Shown here piece after piece: positions 20,228 to 29,897 of a stretch of 64,000 nt of DNA. A program made the position numbers and the translations under genes. Position 1 is the stretch's first letter; each line of letters starts with the position of its first letter. The DNA is taken from assembly GCF_014651955.1 (NCBI RefSeq), contig NZ_BMXW01000002.1, forward strand, positions 62,760-126,759, given 5' to 3'. The notes under the pieces are model-generated. The model was not told the origin of the DNA. It worked only from the letters and a program-made list of their open reading frames with translations, and did not search any database. Source of the stretch: Shewanella fodinae. Its GTDB lineage: Bacteria; Pseudomonadota; Gammaproteobacteria; Enterobacterales; Shewanellaceae.

Positions 20228-20884
20228 TCATTTACCGGCTTTCTGATGGCGTAACGCCAGATTGGCATTAATGTCCGCCAGAGACAGATCCTGATCTTCC
20301 AAGAGTACAAACAGATGATAGAGCAGGTCTGAGGCTTCATTGACCAGTTCAAACTTGTCATGGGTTGCTGCCGCCAGTGCTGTTTCCAGTCCCTCTTCCC
20401 CAACTTTTTGCGCGATCCGTTTGGTGCCTCGGGCAAACAGTGACGCGGTGTAACTGGTGGTAGGATCGGCATTTTTTCGGCCGTGGACTACCGCCTGTAA
20501 TTGATGCATAAAGGGGTGAACGTCACCGTCCCAGCAACTCTCTGTGCCTTGATGGCAGGTGGGCCCAGTCGGCACTGCCTGCACCAGCAATGAATCGCGG
20601 TCACAATCCATGGCGATAGACACCAGTTGCAAATGGTTACCTGAGGTTTCGCCTTTGGTCCACAACCGTTGTTTACTGCGGCTATAGAAGGTCACCAAAC
20701 CTTTAGCAAAGCTGGTTTGCAGTGCGTCTGGGTTCATATAGCCCAACATCAGCACTTTGGCGGAGTGAAAGTCCTGCACCACGGCAGGTACCAGTCCCTG
20801 TTGTTTATCCCAATCCAGTTCATTGAGCAATGTCTGTTGCTGTGCTGGCGTCATGGTACAAGAGGGGGTTTCTGATTGAGTCAT
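20228..20884 (-). CDS. hisI: Bifunctional phosphoribosyl-AMP cyclohydrolase / phosphoribosyl-ATP pyrophosphatase
   Basis: HisIE catalyses steps 2 and 3 of histidine synthesis: PR-ATP to PR-AMP, then opening of the purine ring. The 218-residue fusion has the cyclohydrolase first (about 1-115, with GYMNPDAL and [18 protein letters not shown], plus Asp/Cys metal ligands in DCDRDSLL and GPTCHQG) and the MazG-like pyrophosphatase last (about 125-215, with [18 protein letters not shown]). It is the last gene of the operon, starting 12 bp after hisF with AGGAAG before its ATG. Confidence 0.96.
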   Translation of the reverse strand: MTQSETPSCTMTPAQQQTLLNELDWDKQQGLVPAVVQDFHSAKVLMLGYMNPDALQTSFAKGLVTFYSRSKQRLWTKGETSGNHLQLVSIAMDCDRDSLLVQAVPTGPTCHQGTESCWDGDVHPFMHQLQAVVHGRKNADPTTSYTASLFARGTKRIAQKVGEEGLETALAAATHDKFELVNEASDLLYHLFVLLEDQDLSLADINANLALRHQKAGK

Positions 20885-20896
20885 GTTACTTCCTGT

Positions 20897-21688
20897 TTAT
20901 GCTTGCAGCGGTTGGTCGTTGCGGATACAGATACCCGCGTCACGCAAATACTGTTTTAACTCTGGGATTGGGATAATCCCTTTGTGGAATACGCTGGCTG
21001 CCAATGCCGCATCGACGTTAGCATCTAGAAACACCTCGCGAAAATGTTCCATAGTGCCTGCACCACCGGAGGCGATTAACGGCACGTCGCAAACGCTACG
21101 TACCTTGGATAATTGATTGATGTCATAACCTTGGCGTACACCATCCTGATTCATAACGTTGAGTACTATCTCGCCGCAGCCTTGCGTTTGTGCTTCTTCT
21201 ACCCAATCCAGCGTGTACCACTGGGTATCGCGGGTGGCGGCTTCATCTCCAGTAAACTGTTTCACTTTATAACTGTCGCTAGCGGCATCATAGAAGGAGT
21301 CGATACCGACCACAACACACTGACGGCCAAACTCATCGTGTAAACGGCGGATGAGACTGGGATCAGATAATGCCGGAGAGTTGATGGAGATTTTATCGGC
21401 ACCAAACGCCAGAATTTCTCGGGCTTGCTCGATGGAGCGGATACCGCCAGCGACACAGAAGGGGATATCTATCTGCTGTGCTACCCGGCTGACCCAGGAC
21501 TTATCCACTGTGCGGTCGTGAGCACTGGCAGTAATATCATAAAACACCAGCTCATCGGCACCTTCTGCGGCGTAACGCTGCGCGAGTGGCACAATATCAC
21601 CGACAATTTCATGGTTACGGAATTGCACGCCCTTGACCACTTTTCCGGCTTTGACATCCAGACAGGGAACTATGCGTTTGGCCAACAT
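20897..21688 (-). CDS. hisF: Imidazole glycerol phosphate synthase, cyclase subunit HisF
   Basis: HisF uses ammonia delivered by HisH to convert PRFAR to imidazole glycerol phosphate and AICAR. The 263-residue TIM barrel shows the catalytic aspartates in its first and fifth strands ([30 protein letters not shown]) and the phosphate-binding GGIRS and ASGGAGT loops. Its start overlaps the hisA end by 19 bp, suggesting translational coupling and matched amounts. Confidence 0.97.
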   Translation of the reverse strand: MLAKRIVPCLDVKAGKVVKGVQFRNHEIVGDIVPLAQRYAAEGADELVFYDITASAHDRTVDKSWVSRVAQQIDIPFCVAGGIRSIEQAREILAFGADKISINSPALSDPSLIRRLHDEFGRQCVVVGIDSFYDAASDSYKVKQFTGDEAATRDTQWYTLDWVEEAQTQGCGEIVLNVMNQDGVRQGYDINQLSKVRSVCDVPLIASGGAGTMEHFREVFLDANVDAALAASVFHKGIIPIPELKQYLRDAGICIRNDQPLQA

Positions 21689-22407
21689 TGGATTGCCTCC
21701 GTGACGGTAAATTGTTGAGTGAGCAGCGCTTTGCCAATAATAATGTCACTGACACCACTGTCGCGTACGGCGGCAACATCGGTTAATGAGGCGATACCGC
21801 CCGATGCCTGCCAGCGAATTTTAGGATAGCTGCTGGCTAACTCATGATAGAGCGCATTGTTCGCACCTGTCATGGTGCCATCGCGGCTGATATCGGTCAC
21901 CAGCGCATGTTTGAGACCCAATGGTGTAAATTCAGCCACTAGCGATTCCAGTGTTTTACCGCCACCACTTTGCCAACCGGAGACCGCTACGACTTTATTG
22001 CCGTTTGCGTCAATATTGACATCCAGTGCCAGACAGATGTGTTCAGCACCAAACTCGGTAAACCACTGTTTGACTAATTCGGGCTGTTTCACCGCTAATG
22101 AACCAATCACTACTCGGTAAACCCCTGATTGCAGCAACTCCTTTACTTGCGCATGACTACGGATACCACCGCCAACCTGTAACGGTGTCTGTAGTCCGGC
22201 GGCGAGTTTGGCAATCAATGCGGTCTGGCGTTTTTGCGGATCTTTCGCACCGGTAAGATCCACCAGATGCAGCAATTTAGCGCCTTGGCGTTCGTAGGAT
22301 TGCAACTGTTCCAAAGGACTGTAAGCGAAAGTGGTCTGTTGCTCATAGTCGCCCTGATAGAGGCGCACCACCTGACCATCAATCAGATCAATGGCGGGAA
22401 TAATCAT
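21670..22407 (-). CDS. hisA: ProFAR isomerase HisA
   Basis: HisA isomerises ProFAR to PRFAR by an Amadori rearrangement. The 245-residue TIM barrel begins [20 protein letters not shown] with the general-base Asp in strand 1, and the paired Asp lies in [11 protein letters not shown]. Phosphate loops VGGGIRS and ASGGIAS are visible. Its ATG overlaps the hisH stop in an ATGA arrangement, and it overlaps hisF at its other end. Confidence 0.97.
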   Translation of the reverse strand: MIIPAIDLIDGQVVRLYQGDYEQQTTFAYSPLEQLQSYERQGAKLLHLVDLTGAKDPQKRQTALIAKLAAGLQTPLQVGGGIRSHAQVKELLQSGVYRVVIGSLAVKQPELVKQWFTEFGAEHICLALDVNIDANGNKVVAVSGWQSGGGKTLESLVAEFTPLGLKHALVTDISRDGTMTGANNALYHELASSYPKIRWQASGGIASLTDVAAVRDSGVSDIIIGKALLTQQFTVTEAIQCWPNA

Positions 22408-23051
22408 GCGGCACCTCCGCTGAGCGTTGCTTTGGACATTTTCAGAAAATTTTGCAGAATGCGACTGCCAACGGCGGCACTTTTTTCCGGATGGAACTGC
22501 ACCCCCATAAAATTGCCGTTGGCAATAGCGGCGCCAAACGGTTCACCATAGTCACTGAGGGCGATAGTGTAATCGCTAACCGGGGCGCAAAATGAATGCA
22601 CAAAATACACAAAATCACCGTTGCTGATACCGGCAAACAAGGGATGTGGCTGCTGATGTTTCATCACTGGTGATAACTGATTCCAGCCCATGTGCGGTGT
22701 TGGCAGTTGCTGGGTATCGAGTTCACGCACCGACGTTGGAATTAGCCCCAGACATTGAGTGTCTTGATCTTTTTCGCCACGTTCAGTGGAGTATTCGGTC
22801 ATCAGCTGCATGCCCAGACACACGCCAAGCACCGGCTGCGTTAGGTTTTGGATCACTTCCACTAAGTGTTTTTGGCGGATGGACTGCATGGCCGCTGGCG
22901 CACTACCGACACCCGGCAGGATCACTCTGGTGGCAGCCGTGATCACCACAGGATCATCGCTGACACTGACATCGGCACCTAGCCGTTCAAAGGCAAAACG
23001 CACCGAGCTGAGATTGGCACAGCCAGTATCAATAATGACAGTTTCGCTCAT
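22404..23051 (-). CDS. hisH: Imidazole glycerol phosphate synthase, glutaminase subunit HisH
   Basis: HisH hydrolyses glutamine and channels ammonia to HisF. The 215-residue class I amidotransferase has the nucleophile Cys in GVCLGMQLM, the catalytic His/Glu in GVQFHPEKS, and the oxyanion region [13 protein letters not shown] 23051 is preferred over GTG 23054 because AAGGAG is better spaced for the ATG, and it overlaps the hisB stop as TGATG, the usual coupling arrangement. Confidence 0.96.
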   Translation of the reverse strand: MSETVIIDTGCANLSSVRFAFERLGADVSVSDDPVVITAATRVILPGVGSAPAAMQSIRQKHLVEVIQNLTQPVLGVCLGMQLMTEYSTERGEKDQDTQCLGLIPTSVRELDTQQLPTPHMGWNQLSPVMKHQQPHPLFAGISNGDFVYFVHSFCAPVSDYTIALSDYGEPFGAAIANGNFMGVQFHPEKSAAVGSRILQNFLKMSKATLSGGAA

Positions 23052-24118
23052 CACAAGACTCCTTTACTTGACGGCAGGGCATCACCTTCTACCCGAATGG
23101 CTTGTCTTAGTGCCCGGCCCAGAGCTTTAAACAGCGCTTCTACCTTGTGGTGCTCGTTGTCGCCATCGCAGCCAATGTGCAGCGTACAACGTAAACCATC
23201 GGCAAAGGAGCGGAAAAAATGCGGTACCATCTCGGTGGCCAGTTCGCCCACTTTGTCACGGTTAAAGTGGGCGTTGAACTTAATAAACGGCCGCCCCGAG
23301 AGATCGAGCAGACATTCACCTCGCGCTTCATCCATCGGTAAGCTGAAACCGAAACGGCCGATGCCGCGTTTGTCTCCCAATGCCTGCCTTAGGGCATCGC
23401 CTAACGCCAATCCGGTATCTTCCACGCTATGGTGATCATCAATGTGCAGATCGCCTTTGACCTGCACGCTTAAACGGAAATTGCCGTGGGTGGCAATCTG
23501 ATCCAGCATGTGATCAAAAAAACCAATTCCAGTATTGATGCTGTTGTGGCCGGGATTATCTAAATCTACGGTGACACGAATATCCGTCTCCCGCGTAGTC
23601 CGCACCACTTCGGCGCTGCGGTGGCGCGATAGCAATTCATTGGCGATTTGTTGCCAGCCTAATACATCACGCTGATATTGAAAGCTTTTCAGCCCCATGG
23701 CATCCGCGAGTGCTACATCGGTGGCCCGATCACCAATCACTGCCGAACGAGTAAAATCAATTTTACCGCTGATGAGGTAGTCTTTTACCAATCCCAGTTT
23801 GGGTTTGCGACAACTGCAGTTATCACCGGGAAAGTGTGGACAGATAAGCACATCGTCGAAGGTCACGCCTTGGCTGGTGAAAATCTGCATCATCAGATTA
23901 TGAGGGGCATCAAAATCGGCTTGCGGGAAAGCCTCTGTCCCCAGACCATCCTGATTGGATACCATCACTAGCTTAAAACCAGCGTTTTGTAATTTAAGTA
24001 ACGCCGGGATCACCTGTGGCTCAAATACCAATTTGTCGAGTCTATCGAGTTGTTTATCAATGGCTGGCTCTTCCACCAGCGTACCGTCACGGTCAATAAA
24101 AAGTATCTTTTGGCTCAT
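23051..24118 (-). CDS. hisB: Bifunctional histidinol-phosphatase / IGP dehydratase HisB
   Basis: HisB catalyses dehydration of imidazole glycerol phosphate and later dephosphorylation of histidinol phosphate. The 355-residue product, the same length as E. coli HisB, has an N-terminal HAD phosphatase (about 1-165) with DRDGTLV and a Cys/His zinc loop ([15 protein letters not shown]). The C-terminal dehydratase (about 167-355) has the repeated metal motifs [10 protein letters not shown] and [12 protein letters not shown]. The gap to hisC is 42 bp, the longest within the operon. Confidence 0.97.
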   Translation of the reverse strand: MSQKILFIDRDGTLVEEPAIDKQLDRLDKLVFEPQVIPALLKLQNAGFKLVMVSNQDGLGTEAFPQADFDAPHNLMMQIFTSQGVTFDDVLICPHFPGDNCSCRKPKLGLVKDYLISGKIDFTRSAVIGDRATDVALADAMGLKSFQYQRDVLGWQQIANELLSRHRSAEVVRTTRETDIRVTVDLDNPGHNSINTGIGFFDHMLDQIATHGNFRLSVQVKGDLHIDDHHSVEDTGLALGDALRQALGDKRGIGRFGFSLPMDEARGECLLDLSGRPFIKFNAHFNRDKVGELATEMVPHFFRSFADGLRCTLHIGCDGDNEHHKVEALFKALGRALRQAIRVEGDALPSSKGVL

Positions 24119-24160
24119 GGGTTTACCTTGTACCGGTTGGCCGGTATCTGTGTAGGGCGG

Positions 24161-25213
24161 TTAATTCAGAATGTTTTCCAGTGTCGCGATTATCAGATCT
24201 GTTTCATGCCCATCGCTGTAGCTAAAGCGTATAGCGTTGAGTAATCGGGGGTCTTTGTAAGCTCTGGCGACAATACCGGCATCTTTAAGCCCTTGGGCTA
24301 CCGTTTGGATGTCATCAAAATATGCTTGTACAAAGTTCGCGCCACTTGGCAGCACTTTGGCCCCCAGTTGTTCCAGACATTCTGCCAGCCGCTGCCCTTG
24401 CTGTTTCAGCAGTTTGACATCAGCACGCATCTGGGTGATGCCTTCAGCACTGAGGGCTTGCTCTGCCAATAGCGACACCGGTAGCGGAACCGGGTAGGGG
24501 GCAATGACGAGCATGATCATGGCGATGATATCGGCGGAGGCTAAGGTAAAACCGCAACGTGCGCCAGCTAATGCAAACGCCTTGGAAAGTGTTCGCAGGA
24601 TCACTAGATTAGGGTATTTGTCGAGCAGGTTAACAACTGAGTATTCTGGACTGAATTCGATATAGGCCTCATCGACCACCACCAACTGTTCAGGCAATGT
24701 TTCTAGGACTTTTTCAATAACGCCGGGGCTAAGTAAGGTGCCGGTAGGGTTATTGGGATTACAGATATACACCAGCTTACAACCTTTGACTGCACTGAGA
24801 TCGTCTGGCAATCCATAGTCTGCTGTCAGCGACATCGAAACTACGCCAACATTAAAAGTACGAGCGCTGATGCCATACATGCCATAAGTGGGGCCGAACA
24901 GTGCGATGCTGTCCTTACCTGGAATACAAAACGTGCGGATTAATAGCTCAATGGCTTCATCGGCCCCACGGCTGCAGACAATATGTTGACTCTCAACGCC
25001 AACGTAGCGGCTGTAAGCTGCAATGAGCGCTGGTGGTTGACATTCAGGATAGCGGTTCAACCGTGGCAAATCTGTATGATTGAAAGGACTTTCATTGGCG
25101 TTGATCCAGATATCACCGCGACCACCAATGCGACGGGCACTTTGATAGGGTTCAAGCGCTAAAAGCTCTGGGCGCGCCAATCGTTGCGCTAGATTTAACG
25201 TCGCGGCACTCAT
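24161..25213 (-). CDS. hisC: Histidinol-phosphate aminotransferase HisC
   Basis: HisC transaminates imidazole-acetol phosphate with glutamate. The 350-residue class I/II aminotransferase has the substrate loop NANESPFNH, the PLP-binding CNPNNPTGTLL, VVDEAYIEF, and the Schiff-base lysine in RTLSKAFALAGARCG. Its ATG overlaps the hisD stop as ATGA. Confidence 0.97.
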   Translation of the reverse strand: MSAATLNLAQRLARPELLALEPYQSARRIGGRGDIWINANESPFNHTDLPRLNRYPECQPPALIAAYSRYVGVESQHIVCSRGADEAIELLIRTFCIPGKDSIALFGPTYGMYGISARTFNVGVVSMSLTADYGLPDDLSAVKGCKLVYICNPNNPTGTLLSPGVIEKVLETLPEQLVVVDEAYIEFSPEYSVVNLLDKYPNLVILRTLSKAFALAGARCGFTLASADIIAMIMLVIAPYPVPLPVSLLAEQALSAEGITQMRADVKLLKQQGQRLAECLEQLGAKVLPSGANFVQAYFDDIQTVAQGLKDAGIVARAYKDPRLLNAIRFSYSDGHETDLIIATLENILN

Positions 25214-26517
25214 TGTGCTTCTCCTTTTACGTCAAGGGTCGCCAAACGCAGAGCCACTGCATTTTTGTGGGCATCCAGTTGTTCGGCTGCCGCGAGTGTC
25301 ATAACGGTATTACCGAGTCTCGACAGACCTTCAGCCGATAATTCCTGCACCGTAAAGCGCCGACAGAAGTCGGCTAAAGATAAGCTGGAGACTGTACGGC
25401 TATAACCGTAGGTAGGTAATACATGATTAGTGCCGCTGGCATAATCACCCACGGATTCAGGCGTATAGGGACCGACAAATACAGAACCTGCGGCGCGAAT
25501 ACTCATGAGTAATTCACGTGGTTGCTGAGTTTGCAGGATCAAGTGTTCAGGGCCATAACGGTTGGATACCTGAACCGCTTGCTGCATATCTTTTACAATC
25601 AATGTTCTGCTGCAAAACAGCGCTTTGCGGGCGATCTCTGCCCGGGGCAACGCGGCTAACTGACGTTCAACTTCTTGAGCTACCGCTCTGGCAAGGGTGT
25701 CACTGTCGGTAACCAGCATCACCTGCGAATCAGGGCCATGCTCAGCCTGAGACAACAGGTCAGCTGCAACAAATACTGGATTGGCCTTGGCATCGGCAAT
25801 CACGAGCACTTCAGATGGCCCCGCCGGCATATCAATGCTGACACAGGCTTGATTATCACGGGAAACCTGGCTTTTTGCTTCAGTCACATAACGGTTGCCT
25901 GGGCCAAAAATCTTGTCTACTGGGGTAATTGATTTGGTGCCAAACGCTAGCGCTGCAATCGCCTGCGCGCCACCGACTTGATAAATTTCATTTACGCCAC
26001 ACGCGGTTGCGGCATACACAATAGCATCATCGATTGGCGGCGGACTCACCAGTACGCGACGCTCACAACCGGCGATATTGGCGGGCAAAGCCAGCATCAT
26101 CACGGTAGAGATCAAGGGTGCGCTACCGCCGGGGATGTACAGCCCGACCGCTGCAATCGCTTCACTGTGAAGTTCACAGCGGATCCCCGCCTGTGTCTCC
26201 AACGAGATTGTGCCGGGTTTTTGCGCTTCGTGAAAACGACGGATATTAGCCATTGCTGCTTGAATCGCCGCTTTCAGTTCATCACTGACCCGCGCTGATG
26301 CAGCGTTGATATCTGCGTCAGATAGCCGAATATCTTGAATCTCTGTTTTGTCAAAGCGGCGGCTGTATTCGCGTAGCGCCGCATCACCACGTTGCCGTAC
26401 GGTACTAATAATTTCGCTAACCTGCTGCTCCAACGTGTTGTCACCCACCAGTGGCGAACGGCGCAGTGAAGCGGTTTGTGCTTCATTATCAAGTTGATTC
26501 CAGTTGAGGGTTTGCAT
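25210..26517 (-). CDS. hisD: Histidinol dehydrogenase HisD
   Basis: HisD oxidises L-histidinol to histidine in two NAD-dependent steps using a zinc ion. The 435-residue product (E. coli 434) contains GLYIPGGSAPL, the NAD-site GPGNRYVTEAK, SEVLVIAD, and the catalytic GPEHLIL region. Two starts are possible: GTG 26526, which overlaps the hisG stop as GTGA, and ATG 26517. I prefer the ATG because GGGGTG is well placed before it and almost nothing useful precedes the GTG, but the GTG would match the coupling pattern of the operon. Confidence 0.95.
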   Translation of the reverse strand: MQTLNWNQLDNEAQTASLRRSPLVGDNTLEQQVSEIISTVRQRGDAALREYSRRFDKTEIQDIRLSDADINAASARVSDELKAAIQAAMANIRRFHEAQKPGTISLETQAGIRCELHSEAIAAVGLYIPGGSAPLISTVMMLALPANIAGCERRVLVSPPPIDDAIVYAATACGVNEIYQVGGAQAIAALAFGTKSITPVDKIFGPGNRYVTEAKSQVSRDNQACVSIDMPAGPSEVLVIADAKANPVFVAADLLSQAEHGPDSQVMLVTDSDTLARAVAQEVERQLAALPRAEIARKALFCSRTLIVKDMQQAVQVSNRYGPEHLILQTQQPRELLMSIRAAGSVFVGPYTPESVGDYASGTNHVLPTYGYSRTVSSLSLADFCRRFTVQELSAEGLSRLGNTVMTLAAAEQLDAHKNAVALRLATLDVKGEAQ

Positions 26518-26522
26518 CAGGA

Positions 26523-27422
26523 TCACCCCATCATTTTTTCAATTGGCATTACCAGAATGGAACTGGCGCCCAATGCCGTCAACTGCTCCATGGTATCCCA
26601 GAACAGATCTTCACTGCTGACGGCATGCACCGCCACCCGACTGCTGTCATTTTTGAGTGGTAGTACAGTGGGGTTTTCCGCGCCTGGCAATAGGGCTACT
26701 ACCTGTTCCAGCGCATCTACTGGGGCATGTAATAGGATGTACTTGCTGCCACGCGCGCGGATCACGCCGTTAATGCGGCTCATCAGTGTATCAATGAGTT
26801 GCTGCTTTTCATCAGATTGAGGTTGTTGCGATTGAATAATACAGGCCATTGAGCGGTAGATAACTTCGGTTTCGTACAGACCGTTGGCTTCCAGCGTCGC
26901 CCCAGTAGATACCAGATCGCAAATGCCATCAGCAAGTCCGGCGCGAGGCGCCACTTCCACCGAACCTTTTAACAGACAGCTTCGAAAACTTATGCCTTTA
27001 TTTTGCATAAAACGGCGCAGTAAATTGGGGTAGGAGGTTGCAATCCGCAAACCTTCTAAGGAGTACGCATCTTGGTAAGCAAACTCTTTCGGAACCGCCA
27101 GTGATAAACGGCACCCCCCAAAATCCAGTTGTTTTAGCTTCTGATATTCAGAGGGCATCCCCAGACTCTGGCGTTCAATTTCTTCCTCTTCCAGCACGTT
27201 TTCACCGATGATACCGAGATCAACTACGCCATCCATTACTAGCCCTGGAATGTCATCGTCACGTACCCGCAACAGATCAATTGGCATGTTATCGGCGTGG
27301 GCTATTAGCCTTTGTTCGTTGACGGTGAATTTAACACCACATTTTTTCAGCAGTTTCTGTGATTCTTCGGACAAACGTCCGGATTTCTGGATGGCAATTC
27401 TTAATCGGTTTGATGCAGTCAT
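26523..27422 (-). CDS. hisG: ATP phosphoribosyltransferase HisG (long form)
   Basis: HisG joins ATP and PRPP, the first committed and histidine-inhibited step. At 299 residues it is the long hexameric form with a C-terminal ACT-like regulatory domain (about 225-299), so no separate HisZ is needed. Visible motifs are [30 protein letters not shown] and the PRPP-binding loop [20 protein letters not shown] precedes the ATG. It is the first structural gene after the leader. Confidence 0.97.
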   Translation of the reverse strand: MTASNRLRIAIQKSGRLSEESQKLLKKCGVKFTVNEQRLIAHADNMPIDLLRVRDDDIPGLVMDGVVDLGIIGENVLEEEEIERQSLGMPSEYQKLKQLDFGGCRLSLAVPKEFAYQDAYSLEGLRIATSYPNLLRRFMQNKGISFRSCLLKGSVEVAPRAGLADGICDLVSTGATLEANGLYETEVIYRSMACIIQSQQPQSDEKQQLIDTLMSRINGVIRARGSKYILLHAPVDALEQVVALLPGAENPTVLPLKNDSSRVAVHAVSSEDLFWDTMEQLTALGASSILVMPIEKMMG

Positions 27423-27463
27423 GCTGGTGATTTCCTGATTGTTGATTCAAAAATTTTAACGCT

Positions 27464-27501
27464 AAAAACAAAACACCCCCGGAATTCCTTCCGGGGGTGT
27501 T
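27464..27501 (-). terminator. Histidine operon attenuator
   Basis: On the minus strand AACACCCCCGGAA and TTCCGGGGGTGTT (27501-27489 and 27484-27472) form a 13-bp perfect stem around a four-base loop, followed by TTTGTTTTT. It lies between the leader peptide and hisG, where an attenuator belongs. Upstream segments such as CTCCGGCAG and CCTCCGG (about 27530-27556) can pair in alternative ways. Ribosome stalling at the leader His codons would favour the antiterminator. Confidence 0.92.
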
Positions 27502-27557
27502 AAGTCGTTTGAATCAACCGCCAGAAGGAATATACCTCCGGCAGTCAGCTCCGAAGG

Positions 27558-27605
27558 CTACCGCTCGTGGTGATGATGGTGGATAGCAAACTGAAGCTGG
27601 TTCAT
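27558..27605 (-). CDS. hisL: his operon leader peptide
   Basis: This 15-residue frame encodes MNQLQFAIHHHHHER with five consecutive His codons, the hallmark of a his leader peptide (E. coli has seven). It begins about 180 bp upstream of hisG and is followed by the attenuator stem. Low charged tRNA-His stalls the ribosome at these codons and allows readthrough. A Shine-Dalgarno-like AGGAAATG lies shortly before the ATG. Confidence 0.95.
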   Translation of the reverse strand: MNQLQFAIHHHHHER

Positions 27606-27632
27606 TAATTCATTTCCTAAATTTGGTTCAGA

Positions 27633-27657
27633 TGACGTTTATTGAAAGGCAACGTCA
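27633..27657 (-). promoter_or_regulatory. Inverted repeat upstream of hisL
   Basis: Perfect 7-bp arms TGACGTT (27633-27639) and AACGTCA (27651-27657) with an 11-bp spacer lie between the his leader peptide and the likely his promoter. It could be an operator or an early leader hairpin. I do not recognise the motif. Confidence 0.4.
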
Positions 27658-27816
27658 ATATGGGAGTTAAGCTAATCTCTTTATTCCGCATTTGCAACAA
27701 TTAATTTTCAAATTTTGATTTTGCATCATCATGCACTTTACAGCCGATTAATCGGAGAGAGTAAAAACAATCGGCGGTGCGGCTTGCTGTGACCCTAGAA
27801 TTGAGGATAATGCCCT

Positions 27817-29781
27817 TTGACAATCAGTTCCCTAAGTGCGCGGAGATTCACCATTAGCCGTTTAATGAAAGAAGTCAATTTGGCGTTTTCTCAAGCAGGT
27901 GTGTTGGCGCGTGGGATCTCAGGTTATAAACCGCGACCACAACAACTGCAAATGGCGCAGGCAGTTGCTGAAACGTTAGATCGCCCTGCTGGGAAATTGG
28001 TGCTGGAAGCGGGAACCGGTGTTGGCAAGACCTTTGGTTACCTGATACCTGCGCTGTTGTCTGGTAAGCAGGTGATAGTGTCCACTGGTAGTAAAAATCT
28101 GCAGGAACAGTTGTTTTACAAGGATATTCCTGCACTATTAGCGATGCTGGACATCGCCCCCAAAATTGCCTTACTTAAAGGGCGTAACAATTATCTGTGT
28201 CAGCTACGACTGCAACAGCAGCTGGACAGTGCGCAAAGTTTGGAGAGTCAAACGTTAGACGATTTGCTGCGGCTGCAGCAATGGGCGGCTGCCAGTAGTG
28301 ATGGCGATTTGGGCATGGTCGCCACTGTGTCCGAACAGTCGCCAGCGCTCGCCTTGGTGGCATCAACCCGTGAAAGCTGCATCGGTAAACGCTGTCAATT
28401 TTATGAGCAGTGTTTTACCCGCAAGGCTCGACTGAAAACCTTAGACGCTAAGATCATCGTCATTAATCATCATCTGTTTTTTGCGGACTGGGTTTTGAAA
28501 GATACCGGTTTTGCCGAATTGCTGCCAAAAGCGGATATGCTGGTGTTTGACGAAGCGCATCAATTACCAGATATCGCCGTGAGCTATTTCGGTCAGCAAT
28601 TGTCGTTGGCGGCAATGGAGCGCTTGTTGGCGCGCATTGAAGAAGTTTATCTCAATGAATTGCGCGATACGGTACAACTTGGCGATTTGGCCAGGCGCTG
28701 TATGAGCCGTTTAGCCGATTGGGCGCAGGCGTGTCTGCAAAGCGGACAAAATGACTGGCGACTATTGTTAGCAGACAAGGTATTGGCTGGACGCAGTTGG
28801 CAGTTGCTAGAGGAGTTTCAGGCGTTACAGCGTTTGTTATTGGCGCATGTTGGTCGCAGCGAAGCGTTGGATGATTGCTTTGAAAAATGGCTGGAATACT
28901 TGGCTAAATTGCAGCTTTTCCTTGAGTGCGATAACCCCAGTGCCGCCTATTCGTTAGAATTGAGTGGGCGTTTGCCGATGTTGCGAATGGCTCCTATAGA
29001 TGTGACCCAAGAGTGTATGCAGTTATTTAATGGTGATTGCCGTTGGGTATTTACCTCTGCAACACTGCAGGTTAATCGTGAGCTACGACATTTCGCTAAA
29101 GCCTTAGGGCTGACAGATTGTTGTGAAATGATCCTCGATAGTCCATTTGACTATCAGCGCCAGGCACTCTTTTGCGTGCCTCGGCAATTAGCGGATGTCC
29201 GCAGTGATTCCGACTATCAGCTGCAGCGCTTGCTGAGTATCTGTTTGCAGGCAATAGAGGCTGCCAAAGGGCGGACATTTATTCTGTTTACCAGCCACCG
29301 GATGTTGGAGCGGGTGGCGTTAGCGCTGCGGGGGCGTTGTCATTATCCACTGTTAGTGCAGGGCAGTGCGGGCAAACAGAGCCTGCTGAAGAAATTTCGC
29401 CAACTTGGTAATGCCGTGTTACTGGGGACTGGCAGTTTTTGGGAAGGGGTAGATGTGCGAGGGCATCTGCTGTCTTGCGTGATAATTGACAAGCTGCCGT
29501 TTGTATCACCGGATGACAATCTTTATCGTGCCCGCGCAGCAGAATTGCATAGGCGGGGTGGCGATCCCTTTAATGACATCTCTTTGCCGCAGGCGGTGAT
29601 TGCCTTAAAACAGGGTTTTGGACGGCTGATCCGCGACGAGCATGATCGGGGCGTGCTTATCCTGTGTGATAACCGCATTGTGAACCGCGCCTATGGCAGT
29701 GCCTTTTTGAATTCGTTGCCACCAATGGCCAGAACGCGAGACATCAATAAAGCATTGGCATTTTTACAAGAAATAAAATGA
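27817..29781 (+). CDS. yoaA: YoaA-type ATP-dependent DNA helicase (DinG/XPD family)
   Basis: YoaA is a superfamily 2 iron-sulfur helicase implicated in DNA damage tolerance; in E. coli it associates with the HolC subunit of polymerase III. The product shows Walker A (AGTGVGKTFGY), DEAH (FDEAHQLP), and, between them, cysteines for a 4Fe-4S cluster (NNYLC, then ESCIGKRCQFYEQC), then motif VI (QGFGRLIRDEHDRG). The start is uncertain: TTG 27817 lies nine bases after GAGGA (654 residues), while the in-frame ATG at 27865 has no Shine-Dalgarno but would match E. coli YoaA better. In E. coli yoaA precedes tsaB; here hemB is inserted between them on the other strand. Confidence 0.88.
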   Translation: MTISSLSARRFTISRLMKEVNLAFSQAGVLARGISGYKPRPQQLQMAQAVAETLDRPAGKLVLEAGTGVGKTFGYLIPALLSGKQVIVSTGSKNLQEQLFYKDIPALLAMLDIAPKIALLKGRNNYLCQLRLQQQLDSAQSLESQTLDDLLRLQQWAAASSDGDLGMVATVSEQSPALALVASTRESCIGKRCQFYEQCFTRKARLKTLDAKIIVINHHLFFADWVLKDTGFAELLPKADMLVFDEAHQLPDIAVSYFGQQLSLAAMERLLARIEEVYLNELRDTVQLGDLARRCMSRLADWAQACLQSGQNDWRLLLADKVLAGRSWQLLEEFQALQRLLLAHVGRSEALDDCFEKWLEYLAKLQLFLECDNPSAAYSLELSGRLPMLRMAPIDVTQECMQLFNGDCRWVFTSATLQVNRELRHFAKALGLTDCCEMILDSPFDYQRQALFCVPRQLADVRSDSDYQLQRLLSICLQAIEAAKGRTFILFTSHRMLERVALALRGRCHYPLLVQGSAGKQSLLKKFRQLGNAVLLGTGSFWEGVDVRGHLLSCVIIDKLPFVSPDDNLYRARAAELHRRGGDPFNDISLPQAVIALKQGFGRLIRDEHDRGVLILCDNRIVNRAYGSAFLNSLPPMARTRDINKALAFLQEIK

Positions 29782-29844
29782 ATATTAATCAATTGGATAT
29801 GTATATCTAATGCTTTATTTTTAGTATTGCTATGAAAATGAATC

Positions 29845-29872
29845 AAAAAAAATGGGAGGCCACTGGCCTCCC
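29845..29872 (-). terminator. Rho-independent terminator after hemB
   Basis: GGGAGGCC (29854-29861) and GGCCTCCC (29865-29872) form the stem. On the minus strand it is followed by ATTTTTTTTG, so it ends hemB. On the plus strand only GTTTGG follows, so it may be less effective for yoaA. Confidence 0.85.
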
Positions 29873-29897
29873 GTTTGGTAACACGTTGTGGCTTACT

